A DNA stretch of 22,697 bases from CAJBLF01 sp964494005 (GTDB lineage Bacteria > Patescibacteriota > Gracilibacteria > Absconditabacterales > Absconditicoccaceae). The DNA lies in NCBI GenBank assembly GCA_964494005.1, contig CAZBQE010000010.1, forward strand, positions 1 to 22,697, in the 5' to 3' direction. The first letter of the stretch is position 1; the number at the start of each line of letters is the position of its first letter. The position numbers and the translations under genes were made by a program. This document shows, piece by piece, positions 7,479 through 19,982 of this stretch. The notes beneath the pieces were generated by a model. That model ran no database searches. It saw only the letters and a program-made list of their open reading frames with translations, and had not been told where the DNA came from.

Positions 7479-7573
7479 AGCTTTAAGTCTTAAACATAAA
7501 GCTCAAAGCCGCTATTTAGCTATAATACAGCTAGCTTCAAGCTTTAAGCTTTAAGCTTTAAGCTTCAAGCTAA
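7479..7573. repeat. Heptad repeat array (unit AGCTTYA) abutting the 1250-aa gene stop
   Basis: Five clean units of AGCTTTA or AGCTTCA run head to tail at 7533-7567 and a sixth diverges up to the stop codon at 7574. A degenerate block with the same period (AGCTTTA, AGTCTTA, AACATAA, AGCTCAA) occupies 7479-7506. The array lies between the gene and its terminator, so it would be transcribed as 3' UTR. Confidence 0.65.
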
Positions 7574-10500
7574 TTATTGTTTATATATCTCAAGCACTTT
7601 CGTAAACTCACTCGCGCCTGGAGGTAATGCATTCCATAAGTTTGGACTGTATTCTATCAATACAGCTGCACCGTCGAAAATCTTATTTCTTCTTTCTGAT
7701 TTGATAGCTATCTCAGCTGAAGATCTTGTGTAAAATCGTGTGTTGAGTTGAGATCTTCTTGAATTAACGAGATCATCGATACCATCTCCCATAAGGATTC
7801 CTTTGACGTGAAGATTTCCATACGTACATCGTTTCTTGTCTGTATCATCATTTTTTAATGCTGGATCAGTTCCTACAAATCCTTCATCTGTCACGAAAAT
7901 TCCTTTCACGACTTGTGGAGCAGGGCATCTATCGTTACCACTTACATCAGCAGGAATAAATTCTATAGTTCCATTTTTAACCAAGAACATACCATTGTAA
8001 TCAACATTTCCTTTGATGACGAGATCAATATTTTTCGTTACAATCGTAAACGGAGTAGTAAATGATTTGATGTTTGTAAGGATTACTTCTTTTTGTGTAT
8101 CAGATTCGAGGATATAGATTTTCTGTTGTGGTACCACTTTTACGGTAACATCTTTTTCTTCAAAAGCAGTATTCTTGAGCGAACTTTCTGGAACTGTAAT
8201 AGCAAGTCTATCATACTTTGTAATAAAGTCGTTGATCATATCATTAACATCGTTTCCACCGTCATAATCAGATTCATCAAGTACCATGATTTCATTGAGA
8301 TCCGTAGTTCTGATAAGCTCTTGTCCATCAAGTGTCATATAATCATCGAGTCTGATGTCTGTCGCTTTTGGTGTCATTGCGAATAAACTCTTCTGTGCCA
8401 AATATGGCTGAGTTACGGTGAAGTTGACACTACATACTCTATCGATCGCTGTGCTTTCTTCTCTTTCATCGCTACGACAATAATCATATTCGACTCTTTC
8501 GAGGACGATTTTGTATTCTCCGAACACACCGTTGACGAAGTTGTCTGAATTTATGCTATATTTTCCAAATGCATGTTTGAGTGATCCGATAAGGTTTTGT
8601 TGTCCGAGGAAGTAATCGAACATCATACCATTTCGATTGTTCTCGTTACATTTTTTGGTGAAGGTATAGATAGGATTTCATTCTGATTCTGTTTTATCTC
8701 CGTTGTAGATACTAAAGGTACAATACATAGTTTCTACAGGAATTTTTCCATCTGGTTTATCTTCACAACTTGATCCTGCGATGATATTTTTGCTACCATC
8801 AAGCATCCATCGGAAAGGAAGTTGATCTCCTTTTTGGATAGAGATGTTCATATTTCCCACATTGAAACATGAGACCATATTTGCATCTCTGATATCACAT
8901 CCAACTGTACAATTCGAAGCAGATGTTCCATTGAGATCTCCATCATCACAATCCTCATATCCTTCTACAATACCGTCTCCACAGTATCCGAGCGTAGGGG
9001 TATCGATAATGATATTTTCGGTTTCACAGACAACATCATTAGTATAACATGTTACGATTTTATCTTGAGGAAGTGTGTTTTCACTATATCTACAAACAGT
9101 TTCTACTTGTGAAGTATTGTTTGCAGTGACATCTCCTTCTCCACGATTTCCACAGTCGATACTGATGATATCTGCGATAACGCCATCGCGCGTCTCACAT
9201 CTAAATCTTCCTTCTCCTTCACCATCATCGTCGACGAGTATAACTCTTCCGTCGAGTGCTTCGAGATCACATTGTAATAGTGTTTCGTTGACAGCAAGTC
9301 TACAGAGAGGATTATTAGTATCGCTACCCACGCTACATTGCGCAGTGCCTGCGAATGAAGAAGTATAGTTACAGGTTCCGTTGAGTTGAGATCCGAATCC
9401 GCTAATATTGGTTCCGTTTCCACAATCAATAGTTATTGGTGTTGTTGACGTAGCATTAGCACCTTTACAGGTATAGTTGATATTGTATCCATTGCTTGTT
9501 GCTTCCGGTGCAGAACCTGTCAAACTTGTACAGCTTGCACTTGTTAGTGCAGTATTTACGGTACTACATATTTGTTCTATGATAGTGCGTCCACCACCAA
9601 GTGGATCTACGAAAGAGTAGTTGATACATGCAACATTGATAATGGAGTTTGTTACGAGTACACATTGCCCTTGTTGATTTTCACATGTTTGTCCGCTATA
9701 AAGTACACCAAGTTGTCCTTGCGTGTCACACGGTTCGTCTCTGGTAAGTAATCCGTCACCGCAGACCAAAGGTTCTACGACGGTTACCGTATTCCCTGTT
9801 TCGATTTCTCAGACATCATGTCTAATGTATGGTGTCGCTACCAAAGAAATATAATTTCTCGGACCTATGACTCATGTTACGATTAGGGTAGCGCTTTCAT
9901 CGATATCTACGATATTAGGTATCGTTCCGTTGAATGGATTGAGCGTGATAAAATGTGATTGAAATCCAGTAAGATGCAAAACAGCATGTGTGATTGGGAC
10001 ATTGCCATTATTTGTATAAGTCATAGTTATGTGCAATACATCACCGCTTGCCGCTTGAATCATAGTAGTAGGACCAGAACCGTATGGTGCGTTATCCAAT
10101 TGCGGTCTAGTAATATTGTTTATAGTAAGTGTGATATCCAAATCTTTTACACCTTGAATCGTTCCTGTTGCTACAGATATATTATTTCCTGTAGATGATT
10201 CGTTGTTGGTTGTGGTGATTTCTGCAGTATTGACAAATACAATCCCAGAAAAGAGATTACTATTCAAACTTCCCGTAAGGATGATAGTTCCACCGCTTCC
10301 TCCAGGGAGCGATCCTATTGTGAAATTATTTCCGTTCAAGTTAACTTGTCCATTCATTGTATCAGTGATTGTTACATTTTCTGCAGTTTTTCCACCGCTG
10401 TTTCCATAGGTGATAGTATAGCTCACTTCATCACCCGCACGATAGCCGGTGAATGGTGCAAGTGTTTTGTTTACTCGTACATCTGCGAGTGCTTGAATGC

Positions 10501-11326
10501 TTCCTGTTGCAAGTGCGCTATTATTAGTAGTAGAATATTCATCGCTCGCTGTGCTAACTTTTGCAGTCTGATTGAATGTTGTTCCTACTGCAAAATCATC
10601 CGTCATCGCTGAATTCAATGCTATAGTTATTGTTTGTCCTGGATTGAGATTATTTAAATAACTTCCGCTTCGTACGAAATCAGTAGGATAGCTGATGCTA
10701 TCGTATGCATGAGGTGTCCCATTGAATGTCGCAGTCGGAGCAGCTAAAGTAGGAATTGGAAATGTACTGACAAAATTGATTCCGGTCGCTGCAGTGGATC
10801 AGATATTTTGTAAGGTTATATAATAGTAGACATTATCACCTGAATAACTTGGATTTTCTCCAGTAAGTACATTCGTTACTATAAGATCAGCAATAGGTGT
10901 TACCAAAGCATTGACTGCCCCGAGAAGTGTAGTAAATGCGGTGCTATCTGAGAAAATTGCTTGAGTTGTTATCGTAGAAAAAGATCGAACATTTGTCTTC
11001 ATCTTGGCAGTGACTGTTACGGAGAAATCACTATCTGCCGGAAGATAGAATATCGGATCATGTTCGGCACCCAAACTCAAGAGCGCATTATTTATCGGTG
11101 TGAGTGTTGCATTCTGATAGATAACATCGTAGTTTGCTGTCTTTGGCAACACATATTTGAGATATGCATCACCTGTCCCATTGTGTCCAGTAACCAAGAA
11201 TGTTATCGTGGAACCGGAGATAGCTGTCTGTGTGTCAGGCGTGACATACATGCTATCGACATCAGCGAAGGTGAATCCTAAGAAGCATAGGAGTCCAAGG
11301 ATGGTGATGTAAAGAAGCTTTTTCAT
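7574..11326 (-). CDS. 1250-aa secreted protein, DUF11-like plus Cys-rich repeats (UGA=Gly)
   Basis: Four frames join through only four in-frame TGA codons into 1250 aa ending LEIYKQ-TAA. Residues 1-21 form a signal peptide (MKKLLYITILGLLCFLGFTFA). About 130-510 carries three or more DUF11-like beta modules (VNKTLAPFTGYRAGDEVSYTI, ADLIVTNVLTGENPSYSGDNV). About 520-820 is Cys-rich, opening with CGDGLLTRDEPCD and closing with a classic DUF4215-type repeat (YCGDGIVEGYEDCDDGDLNG). About 860-1250 is a distinct C-terminal module with IYILESDTQKE, VVKGIFVTDEGF, NLHVKGILMGDG, RRSQLNTRF and IEYSPNLWNALPPGASEFTK. I cannot name this module, and its HVKG/IFVTD strands suggest another beta-solenoid. No membrane anchor is visible. 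It is the last gene before the terminator at 7437. UGA is much rarer here than in neighbouring genes. Confidence 0.87.
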
Positions 11327-11368
11327 TTCCGTAACTATAATTGATTAAAAGACTTTTATTTTAGACGT

Positions 11369-11453
11369 AAGTATCAAGACATAAGTATTAAGATTGTTTA
11401 TTTGTATTTACTACTTTCTACTTGATACTTGATACTTTCTACTTGTTACTATT
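11369..11453. repeat. Inverted pair of heptad arrays between two operon genes
   Basis: The right block (11405-11453) repeats TACTTGA-like units in phase seven. The left block (11369-11396) repeats AAGTATC-like units, which are the reverse complement. AAGTATCAAG and CTTGATACTT form a perfect 10-bp stem. The TAG stop of the 885-aa gene (11449-11451) is inside the right block. The structure fills most of the 122-bp gap between the 885-aa and 1250-aa genes and could act as an intercistronic stabiliser or processing site. Confidence 0.55.
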
Positions 11454-14106
11454 TAATGGTTCATTGTATAATAATTTTACCTGATCCGTTTGGTGCGAGT
11501 GTTGAATTGAATAATCGATGTAATTCCATTCCTCCAGCTACGGGTGTTTGTGTTGCTGGCATTGGACTTGCAGAAACAAAATTCAATGTTCCTGGTCGAT
11601 AATCGATGATATCATAATTGGAAACTGTAGCTGAACCATTGTTTCGATACAAAATTTCAAAGACAACAGGATCTCCTGGATTGTTTCCATACGATACTAA
11701 TCTTTTTTCGAACATCATTGTAGAACTTGGGGTTGTCGATACTTGGAATGAAGTTTGTGTGCTTCCTGTATACGTTTTTTCTGCTATAGTGTATATAAAG
11801 CTAGCATTGTTTATGTAGGTATTTACACAGCTTTGATTATTACTGATATTTCCTGTAAGATAGAGGTAGAGAGTTTGTCCTACTGCCAAATTACCATTGA
11901 AAGTTCGTGTATATGGATTATTTGCACTTGCTACCGTAAGCGGCATATTGGATGTTCGTGAAGGATCCAAAGTAATACAAGGACTTGTAGGTCGAGTATC
12001 GGTAATGGTCATTGAGGTAATAGCATCTGGACCATTGTTGGTGAGCCCAATAGTAAATTGTGCAGTTTCACCTGGAAGATATGAAAGTTTTTTAGCAGTC
12101 TTGGTTATTGTGATATGTGAACTTGGTATATGTGTCTGGAAAAGTGCTGCTGCATAAACAGGATTGGTATCATCTGCTTGGGCAAATGCATTGTTGATAG
12201 TATAATTTACATATGCGTTTCCTTTATATCTTCCTACAATAAGCATATATCCTTGTTGTCATGGAGTAAGCGAGAATCCTGAATACGTTACGAATTGATG
12301 TGCTCCAGGTATGGTTCCTGTAGCAAAATTGTATGGAGGAGTAACACCGAAAATCTGGCTGCTTATATAGTCCAAAGATTGAGGAAGATAATCGGAAACT
12401 TCTACATTGTGCATATGCATATGACTGTTGTTTCCGAAATTGACCTTGAATGTAACGAGATCGCCTTCCTGGTATTCTATATTAGTGACAACTTGTTTAC
12501 TGAGTTCAAGTCATGTATTTCTGACATGTACAGTTGCGCTACAAGAAACTCCGCTACCACCAAGAACTCCTTGGACATTCATGATATACGTAGTTGTTTC
12601 TGATGGGGTAACTTGGATGTTGGTGTTACTTCGTGTCGGATAGGTAAAATTTAATCCGGTGATAAATGGCGTCATATTTGCCAAGACACCATTACTATAT
12701 CCTCAGTTAAGAATAGCAGTTTCTCATAGATTGATGACCGGGGTAGAAGTGGTTAAGGTACATGGAGGGACATCATCTAAAACAGTCAAAACTCCTGTAC
12801 ACACAGCATTTTCTTCATTATTATTGACCATCATTGTGAAGGTATAGGTTCCTGTTTGTGTAGCCATAACTGAACTTACGCCGTTGTATTGGTTGGCATT
12901 GACTCGATGTGGCCAAGCTCATCCAAGGGTAGGAGTGACATAAATATAGGTTCAGAAAAAATTTCCATTACTGACATTCCATCACACATTGACTACTTGC
13001 CCTGTTCCAGTAACGCTTGGACTGAGATTCAAGGTACATTCAAGATGCGGTTCAGGTTCTACTACTGTTACGGTAGCGGAACACGTGTTGTCATTCACTC
13101 AACTTATTCACTGGACATTCATCGTATAGGTTGTAGTGGTAGAAGGAGTGTCGGTTGTGCTGCTGCTCCAGCTTGGAGAAGTGAAAGGGGCAAATCATGA
13201 AAGCGAAGGAGTAATCGTTGCGCTTTCTCAGCTTCCATATGATGCGTTGATAGTGATGGTCTGTCCAGCTTCTATACTTGAAGGTATTGTCGTAATAGTA
13301 CATGCAGCTGTTCCTGGTGTTGTTCACTCTGTTCCTGAACAATCTAATTTACAATGTCCAGGAGTTCCGTTGAGATCTCCATCATCACAGACTTCATCTG
13401 GTTCCAATGACCAAGAGTGTCGTTCTATAGTATCGCCATCTACTTCAATACCATCAGTGCTTGCATTATCTATAATACCATCTCCACATCTTGCGATATA
13501 GTAATTGGTACAAGAGGTTTTTGGAGTCAATTGAGGATGGATATTGATTTTTATTGTTCCATTTTTTGGAGTAAAATTGGAATTAGCTAATTTATAGTAA
13601 TAGTTGAGTGATGCACCGTTGGCATTTTGGAGTGCAGCTCTCTCATTGTTTTTGGTGATAATTTGTCCTGCGATTTCATCTCTCTCTATAGAGGTATCAG
13701 CAGCAAAGATTGCGCCTGTAGCTTCTACGGTCAAAATATTTGAACTATCAGCTTCAAAAGATGTAGAAGGTACAAAGTTTGCTACATAAGGGAATTTGAG
13801 GTTACCTTGGAAAAGCGATTGATTGTAAACTATAACATAGGTCTCTGTTTTATCAAACACATAATTTACGGTGCTTTTTGGCTGTCCTACACGAAGATAA
13901 ACAGGTGATGCTTCGTAAAATGCGAGATCTTGTTCGATATCACAACTACCATCATAAGGAGTAGTTTGTCGTTCGATAGGTCTCAGTTCTGTTGCACTTG
14001 CAGGAACATCTCCTACAGTATTACCTGCAAAAGAAGTGGCTCCCATTCATAGAATGAATGAAAGTGCTATTCCTCGTTTGATGTGCTTAGTGATAGTGAG
14101 TTTCAT
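11449..14106 (-). CDS. 885-aa secreted protein, Cys-rich repeat plus Ig/DUF11-like modules (UGA=Gly)
   Basis: ATG at 14106 opens 885 codons, ending IIIQGTIK-TAG, with about 14 in-frame TGA codons. The signal peptide (MKLTITKHIKRGIALSFIL, UGA-Gly, then MGATSFA) is recovered only if UGA is Gly. About 28-205 is an unassigned beta-rich region with YYYKLANSNFTPKNG. About 207-262 is a DUF4215-type Cys-rich repeat (RCGDGIID, EVCDDGDLNG, CKLDCSGTE). About 263-500 holds Ig-like modules ending in TTYTMNVQG and TTYIMNVQG. About 500-885 has three DUF11-like modules (LELSKQVVTNIEYQEGD, ITKTAKKLSYLPGETAQF, FEKRLVSYGNNPGDPVVF). DUF11 modules typically stack into rod-like surface stalks. It lies 57 bp after the 359-aa gene and shares repeat types with the following gene, so a joint role in surface display or attachment is likely but inferred. 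No anchor is visible. Confidence 0.88.
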
Positions 14107-14163
14107 GATACGCTATGTAATAGTATAAATAAATATGATAAATAAATAAGATAATAGGATATA

Positions 14164-15243
14164 TTATTCATTGATAAAGACTTCAACAAAGGCTTCCGTA
14201 AAGTTATCGAAACAGATAGAACTACAGAACATATCAACACCATCTTGATTGATTAGACCATCACCTCATGGTAATAAATCTGCAGGATCATTTCCGTCAT
14301 CACAGGTTTCAAAGATAACATCGTTTCCACTCATGTAGGTAGGTCCATAATATAATCCATTTCAACTCAATACTACTGTTTCTGATGATCCATCGTTGAT
14401 GATTTCATCTCCACAAAAGAACCCTCCTGCTCCTGTTCATGTACAGGTATCGTTACAATATCCAGCTTGTCCATTGAGTTCTCCGTCATCACAGACTTCT
14501 CCCGTAAATTCATTGATCCAATTGCCTCCAGAACTGTAGGTATCAATATTTCCATCACCACATCGATGCATAGTATAATTTTTGCAGTATTCAGCAGTTG
14601 CTACAGATGATCGCGATCTTGTAGGTCATGATCGGTCCACATAGTTAGCTGAAGTGAGTCATGAAAAGTTTCAAGAATTCACCGCATTGTATCGATAAGG
14701 GCTAATTGGTGTTGTCGTAGGAAAAACAGCTCGTGTATATTTGTATCTATAGAGTATACTTACTGTAGTACTTTCTCATGTAGTTAGCGGTCTTTCGAAA
14801 TTGACTCTTGTATTGAGTGTATCGATACCTCTTACTCGTTGATTATATGGAAATACCCATGATGCTCTCTTGAATGTAGTATTGTCTATGGTTGAATATG
14901 TAGCTTCCGTTACATCTTTTTTGGTCAACATATTCGGTTCAGGAGTATAATAGAATATTTTTGTATTGTTTTGGTTATTGGGATCAGAAAATTGGAGTAT
15001 TTGTCCAGCATTGTTTTCTACAGGACTTTCTTTGAATAATCTGAAATTACTCCTAAGATAAAGGAAATAATCAGGAATTTCATCTTCATCATTATCTTCA
15101 TTAAGATACATATCTGCTTCTTCACTACAATAATTAAATTCGTCAAGCGGCTCTGTAGGAAGGAAATTCTGGGCAGCAAGATATCCTAGGGAAAGGAATA
15201 TCCCCAAGAATATTGTTGTCAGAAGTTTTGTCTTTTGTTTCAT
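14164..15243 (-). CDS. 359-aa secreted protein with two Cys-rich repeats (UGA=Gly)
   Basis: Standard translation stops at 14776. With UGA as Gly the frame runs on to TAA at 14164, giving 359 aa with seven UGA codons. The signal peptide (MKQKTKLLTTIFLGIFLSLG, then YLAAQ) is followed by an acidic stretch (EDNDEDEIPDY) and a beta-rich region of about 60-215. Residues about 224-275 form a first DUF4215-type repeat (HRCGDGNID, EVCDDGELNGQAGYCNDTC). About 276-350 forms a second, looser one (FFCGDEIINDGSSE, FETCDDGNDP, MFCSSICF). DUF4215 repeats are disulfide-rich extracellular modules. The gene is 60 bp after the giant gene and 57 bp before the 885-aa gene, with no terminator in either gap. The precise function is unknown. 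Confidence 0.85.
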
Positions 15244-15303
15244 CGGAATGAAATAATATGAGTAAATATATATGCATGTTATAGATAGAAAGATATAGTT
15301 GTA

Positions 15304-18300
15304 TTAGCTTCATTGTGCTGTTGGTGGACCGTCGTCAGTATCTCATTCGGTAGTTTCATTGTTTCCTCCCATTTGGGATCATTCAGTTCAAAGTGTTGCA
15401 TCAGATTCATCTTTTCATTCTCATTGACCTCATGTAGAGTTGTCATTTGATGGTGTTTTGTCTTCTCATACTTCACCTTCTGCTTTCGGTTTTTTCCATA
15501 AGCCGGTGACTACTCCAGAAACTGTAAGATCTCTTTGATTTGATACGATATCATATTCTGCGTTGAGTGTCTGCGTTTCCACTTTAACATTCCATCTTTT
15601 GTCAGCATTACCATCAGTAGTTCAGGTAATAGTCGTTTCTTTATATTTACCATCCATTTGTTCATAGATTTGGATGTTATCTATCGTTGCGCCTATAGAT
15701 TCATTGGAACATTCTCCCAAAAGATAGAAATAATAACTAACATTTAATTTAAGTATTTTCTTTCAATTGTCAATAGATAGGTTACCTCAATCAAAAAGCG
15801 TAGGAAGGTCGTTAGCTGTGATCTGGATGTCTTGATCTTTTAGTTGAATATTAAGTTTTTTGACAAGAATCTCTTGATTGACCGTATTCACGTTGAGATT
15901 ATTGATGAACCATTCCTTACTCTTTTCAAGATCATTATTTTCTTGTATTTTGATCATGGATTCCTGTAGATTACCATTACTCAAGACATTTGTTCATCCA
16001 AGGGCTGTCATAGAAAATCTTCTTCCCCTATTATCATTCAGTCTATAAAATCCTGTAAATCCGACGAGGTTGTTGACTGGGGTACGATGTAATCTTGAAG
16101 AATTTTGTATATTATTTTTTAATGTTGTTTTGTAATTATTGTTCAATGGGTATGCTGTGCGATTGTCAGGTCAGAGAAGGCTTGTATAATATGTTCTTTC
16201 CCATGGGACTTGATTTCCATCATTATATCCATCAGTAAAATAGAATGTATATGAGAAGATTGCTTTGCACTTATCTACGATAAACGCTTTGTCATATTGA
16301 GTTAATGATGAGTTATTGATAAGTGCTTTGAATATTCCAAGCTCTGACCCTGCAGTAGCATCATTGTAACTATTACTTTTTTCAAAAATTTCTTTGAGTT
16401 TGTTGAATGCTTCTTCATAGTTTTCTTCATCAATAAATCCATCCAAGCTATCATTTAATGTAGGTAGTATAAATTCTTTATATAATGAATTTTCATATGT
16501 ATATTCAAAAACTGAAAGTTGTTTTTCAACACCTAGCGTAAATACATTTTTTAGTCTATCATCTACTTCAAGCAGTTGCTCTGTTGATGAAGAAAGCACT
16601 TCGTAATAGTCTTTTCCCTCTATCTGTACTATAGTTTCTAGTGGTGCTTCTTTTTCGATAATATAGTCTATTTGGAGTTTGTTAGTTGGTGTGGTGTTAT
16701 TGTATGATGTTAAGGATACCTCACCATCAATAGTTTCTTTGAAGGTCAAGGTACCGATATTGACTTTTATACCTTGAAGTCCGGCAGGAATGTTATTTTC
16801 ATTTTCTTTTAATGAACCGTCATTTTCGAAGAAGTCGAGAATTTTGGTTGAATATGGTTTGAGATTACTATCACTTTCTACAAATGTTTGAATTTGTTGT
16901 TTATCCATATCTTTGAAATATTCTTCCTTTGCTATTTCTTTGACAGTTTCTGGAGCGTTGCCGGTAGTGCTAGAAAGTTTTGTCATCTTGCCGGATACAT
17001 CATCTCCAAGAATCAAGAATGTTTCTACTTTGTCTCTTTTGATGTTGCGTGCTACACGGATGGGAGCGCTTCCAATAATTAGTTTATTTGTCGCTTCATC
17101 AAACGTGAATCCACTCTGAACAAGGAGGTCGGTATTATAATAGACGTTCATATATTTTAATGGATTTACCGTGATGATCTTTCCGTCAGGTGTGTATTTA
17201 TTCCCAGTGATGACGATTTTATTATCTTCTATAGTTATGTTCAATAATTTTTCATTTGGATTGAGTTGTGTTTCGAGGAATATTCTCAAAGTCTCAATAT
17301 CTTCGGTTTCCAAAAGTTCTTCATGATATTCCGCACCGATACCGGTTTCGATGTTACTATAATTTCTGCGTCATTTACCGAAAGCATCTTCTACATAAGA
17401 AGATTTCCATGTGGAAAATTGTGTCATACCTACAACCATACCGGTAGCCGCTCATAAAATAGTTCCTATAACAGGAGATACTACGGTACCTATTCATCAT
17501 CCTGCAGCAGTCCACATGATGATATTTGATATACTTGTCTTGAGTCAGAATTTGGTTAATTTAACTTTATTGGTAAGCTGTTCATATGATTTTTGTTCGA
17601 TTGCATTTTCATGGAAAGCATCGATAAAGGTAGTATACATATAGTGCAAAATAGCTTGTTTCATTTGTGAATCTGTTTCGTTTTTGATGAGATCAAAGAT
17701 TCATGCAAGTTCCATTTCATTGGCTATTTTTTTGATCATATCATAGAGGAACTCTTTGTTTTCAGCAACGTCAGGATTACTTTCTGTAAGTGAAGAAACA
17801 CGTGATTCCATTCCACTCTTAAATGTGTTTTTGTCTTCATAGAGAGCTAATGCTCCATCAGTCAATCCTAAAGTCTTTTTCATAATACTGTCATAGTATC
17901 TTGCTTTCTGTTCGATACCTGCAGGAAAATCTCTTTCAAAGAAGAGTCCTACATACAAACCAAGATTCTTGAGTGTAGAAAAATTCAATCATCCTTCGAT
18001 GCCGATTCTGTTGACAGGAATAGGTTGTTTGGTTACCAGTCTTTTTGTGTTTTTTTCATTGATTTGCCATGCTTTTCCTCCACTGATATCAAAATTGAAT
18101 CCCACTCATCATGAGAAAAGTGACTTGAGATCAACGCTTGTAGCAATATTAGCAAAAAATTTATTTCATAAGTCATCATCAAATTTTTCAAAATGAAGTC
18201 CAGCTCACAAAATAGGTTTCCCATGCTCTCATAATCATAATCCAATTGTTGGGACAAATCTTTCTGCGATGAATCCTGTCAATGCTTCATGGATTTTTTT

Positions 18301-19882
18301 TTCGTTGATGGTGCCATCAGGTCTATAAAAACTATATTTGATACCTCCTATGGTAGCTCATTCAAAAATCCCTGCAAGCGTTCTGACTGCATCTGAACCG
18401 AGTTTGAGATAAATGAGATCAGTTACAAGATTGATGACTTTGAACGTATTGTATATACATGTGTTTCTTACTTCCGTAAGCATATCTTTATTAAATTCTT
18501 TTTGAAGATTACTCTCACTGATAAATGTATCCAAAGATTTCTGGGTAGTATTCTCAACCGTATTTTTGATCCCAGGTTCCAGATCTGCTGCATATGGATT
18601 ATCTTCTATATTTCCGTTCCCAGATTTGATGTTTTCATAGATAGTATTGTCAAAGGTAAACATCTGTTTAATCGCTTGCGCATTAGTTTGTGCATGTTGT
18701 TGAATCACTTCTTTATCCAAGAATAGCCGAGAAAGATCTTTTCCTTCGTTGAGTTGATCAGCAAGTGATTTGATAAATTCTTTGATGTCAGCAGCACCAC
18801 TGACTTTTATTTCTTCGTTTGCTTCGTTGATGTATATTCCTTCTTTCATAAATTCTGTAAATGCTTCCATGGTAATTTGTCCATCATTTGCTGTATGTGT
18901 GCTAATAAAACGAGAAATAGCATCCCTAAGCAAGTCGTTTTCTGTTTCATTGGCAGCGGCGTTCAAAAGTCTAACAATAAGATCGGAGGTTTTTTGTCCA
19001 TCTACGATAATCTTTTCTTCTTCAGGATCATGGTCGATATTTTTCCATTCTGTGTCAGCATAAAGGAGAAAATTGGTATACATTTGTCCGCCCATCACGC
19101 TTCAGGTATCTCTGCGTTTTTTGTGTTCCTTATCTTTTTTTGGTATGTCTGTGCTGTTGACGACACCATCACTATCGAAGTCACAAAGGAAAAGGAAGAC
19201 ATCCTTTGAATCGATATGGTTAAGTAATACATTGTTGTTCCATGCTGCTGTATAATCGAGATTTTTTGCTGCGTCTCAGACATCAGCAAGTCTTTGTAAA
19301 GCATCTCGGAATGCTGTATCTTGTTCGTTTTCTATTGCAGTTACGATAATATCTGCGATTTTGTCTGTTTCTCCAAAGATTCCTTTGGTCTTATATTTTT
19401 TTGTTTTGATAAAACGTTCCTTGAATTCTGATTTGAATAGATTCTTGAAAATCTTTTTGTTAAAATTTCAATCTTCATCAGTAGCTTCGTAGACAAGATC
19501 CAAAAGGTTTGCATCAGAAGTATCCAAGGGATCGAACATTTCATCAATGATTTCGGTGAGATCATCTCGATTGATTCCTCTGATGTTGTTTTTTTTGAAT
19601 ACATCTTCTGTGTCTGAATTCAAAATTCCTAGGATTGCAGTATTTTTGTCGCTATTGTTGTTTCTATAACGATTGACGATTCCGGCATTTTTTAATTCCT
19701 TATTGCTAATGGTATTATCGTTGTTTTTATCAAATTCTAAATAGCTATATGATTCTATTCTTGTAGCTTGGACATTTGTAGGATCGATATAATGTTCCAT
19801 CTCTTCTTCGTAGGAAAGTTTTTCCTGTCCTGGAATTTGTTCGTTTTGTTCGTATTGGCTATCAGATCATCATTCGATAGTT
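15304..19882 (-). CDS. Giant Ca-binding-type surface protein, N-terminus lost in gap (UGA=Gly)
   Basis: At least 1525 residues are encoded in one frame from the gap to TAA, with about thirty in-frame TGA codons. Visible residues 51-62 form a canonical EF-hand loop (DKNNDNTISNKE). Further EF-like loops follow, including ATDEDGNF, whose Gly is UGA. Near 234-246 is a dockerin-like DFDSDGVVNSTD. About 530-650 is Gly-rich with alternating hydrophobic and aromatic residues (PTIGLGLGEHG, ILGAGLHFEKF, GVGFNFDISGG, LGLYVGLFFERDF), which looks like amphipathic beta-strands. About 785-820 is a hydrophobic glycine-zipper segment (TAAGGGIGTVVSPVIG, then TILGAATGMVVG). The last ~60 residues are an acidic Gly/Thr/Ser tail. 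No family is recognised. Calcium binding is well supported by the motifs. Membrane insertion or pore formation is inference. It heads the four-gene operon. Confidence 0.8.
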
Positions 19883-19982
19883 NNNNNNNNNNNNNNNNNN
19901 NNNNNNNNNNNNNNNNNNNNNNNNNNNNNNNNNNNNNNNNNNNNNNNNNNNNNNNNNNNNNNNNNNNNNNNNNNNNNNNNNN
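19883..19982. other. Scaffold gap of 100 N
   Basis: Exactly 100 unknown bases suggest a fixed-size scaffolding placeholder, so true length is unknown. The giant gene enters the gap from the left. To the right, a minus-strand frame with ATG at 20043 or 20112 stays open under table 25 and would be in frame if the gap were 100 bp, but it shows no signal peptide and may be non-coding. Confidence 0.9.

Noticed and set aside
7533..7573. Heptad array as an origin-type iteron cluster
   Set aside because: No replication gene or DnaA box is nearby, and similar arrays occur at other gene ends in the window.
7574..14106. Pseudogenes: the surface-protein genes as frameshifted or nonsense-broken fragments
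   Set aside because: All fragments of each gene are in the same register, the only breaks are TGA, domains continue across them, and the final stops are TAA or TAG. Recoding explains this without mutation.
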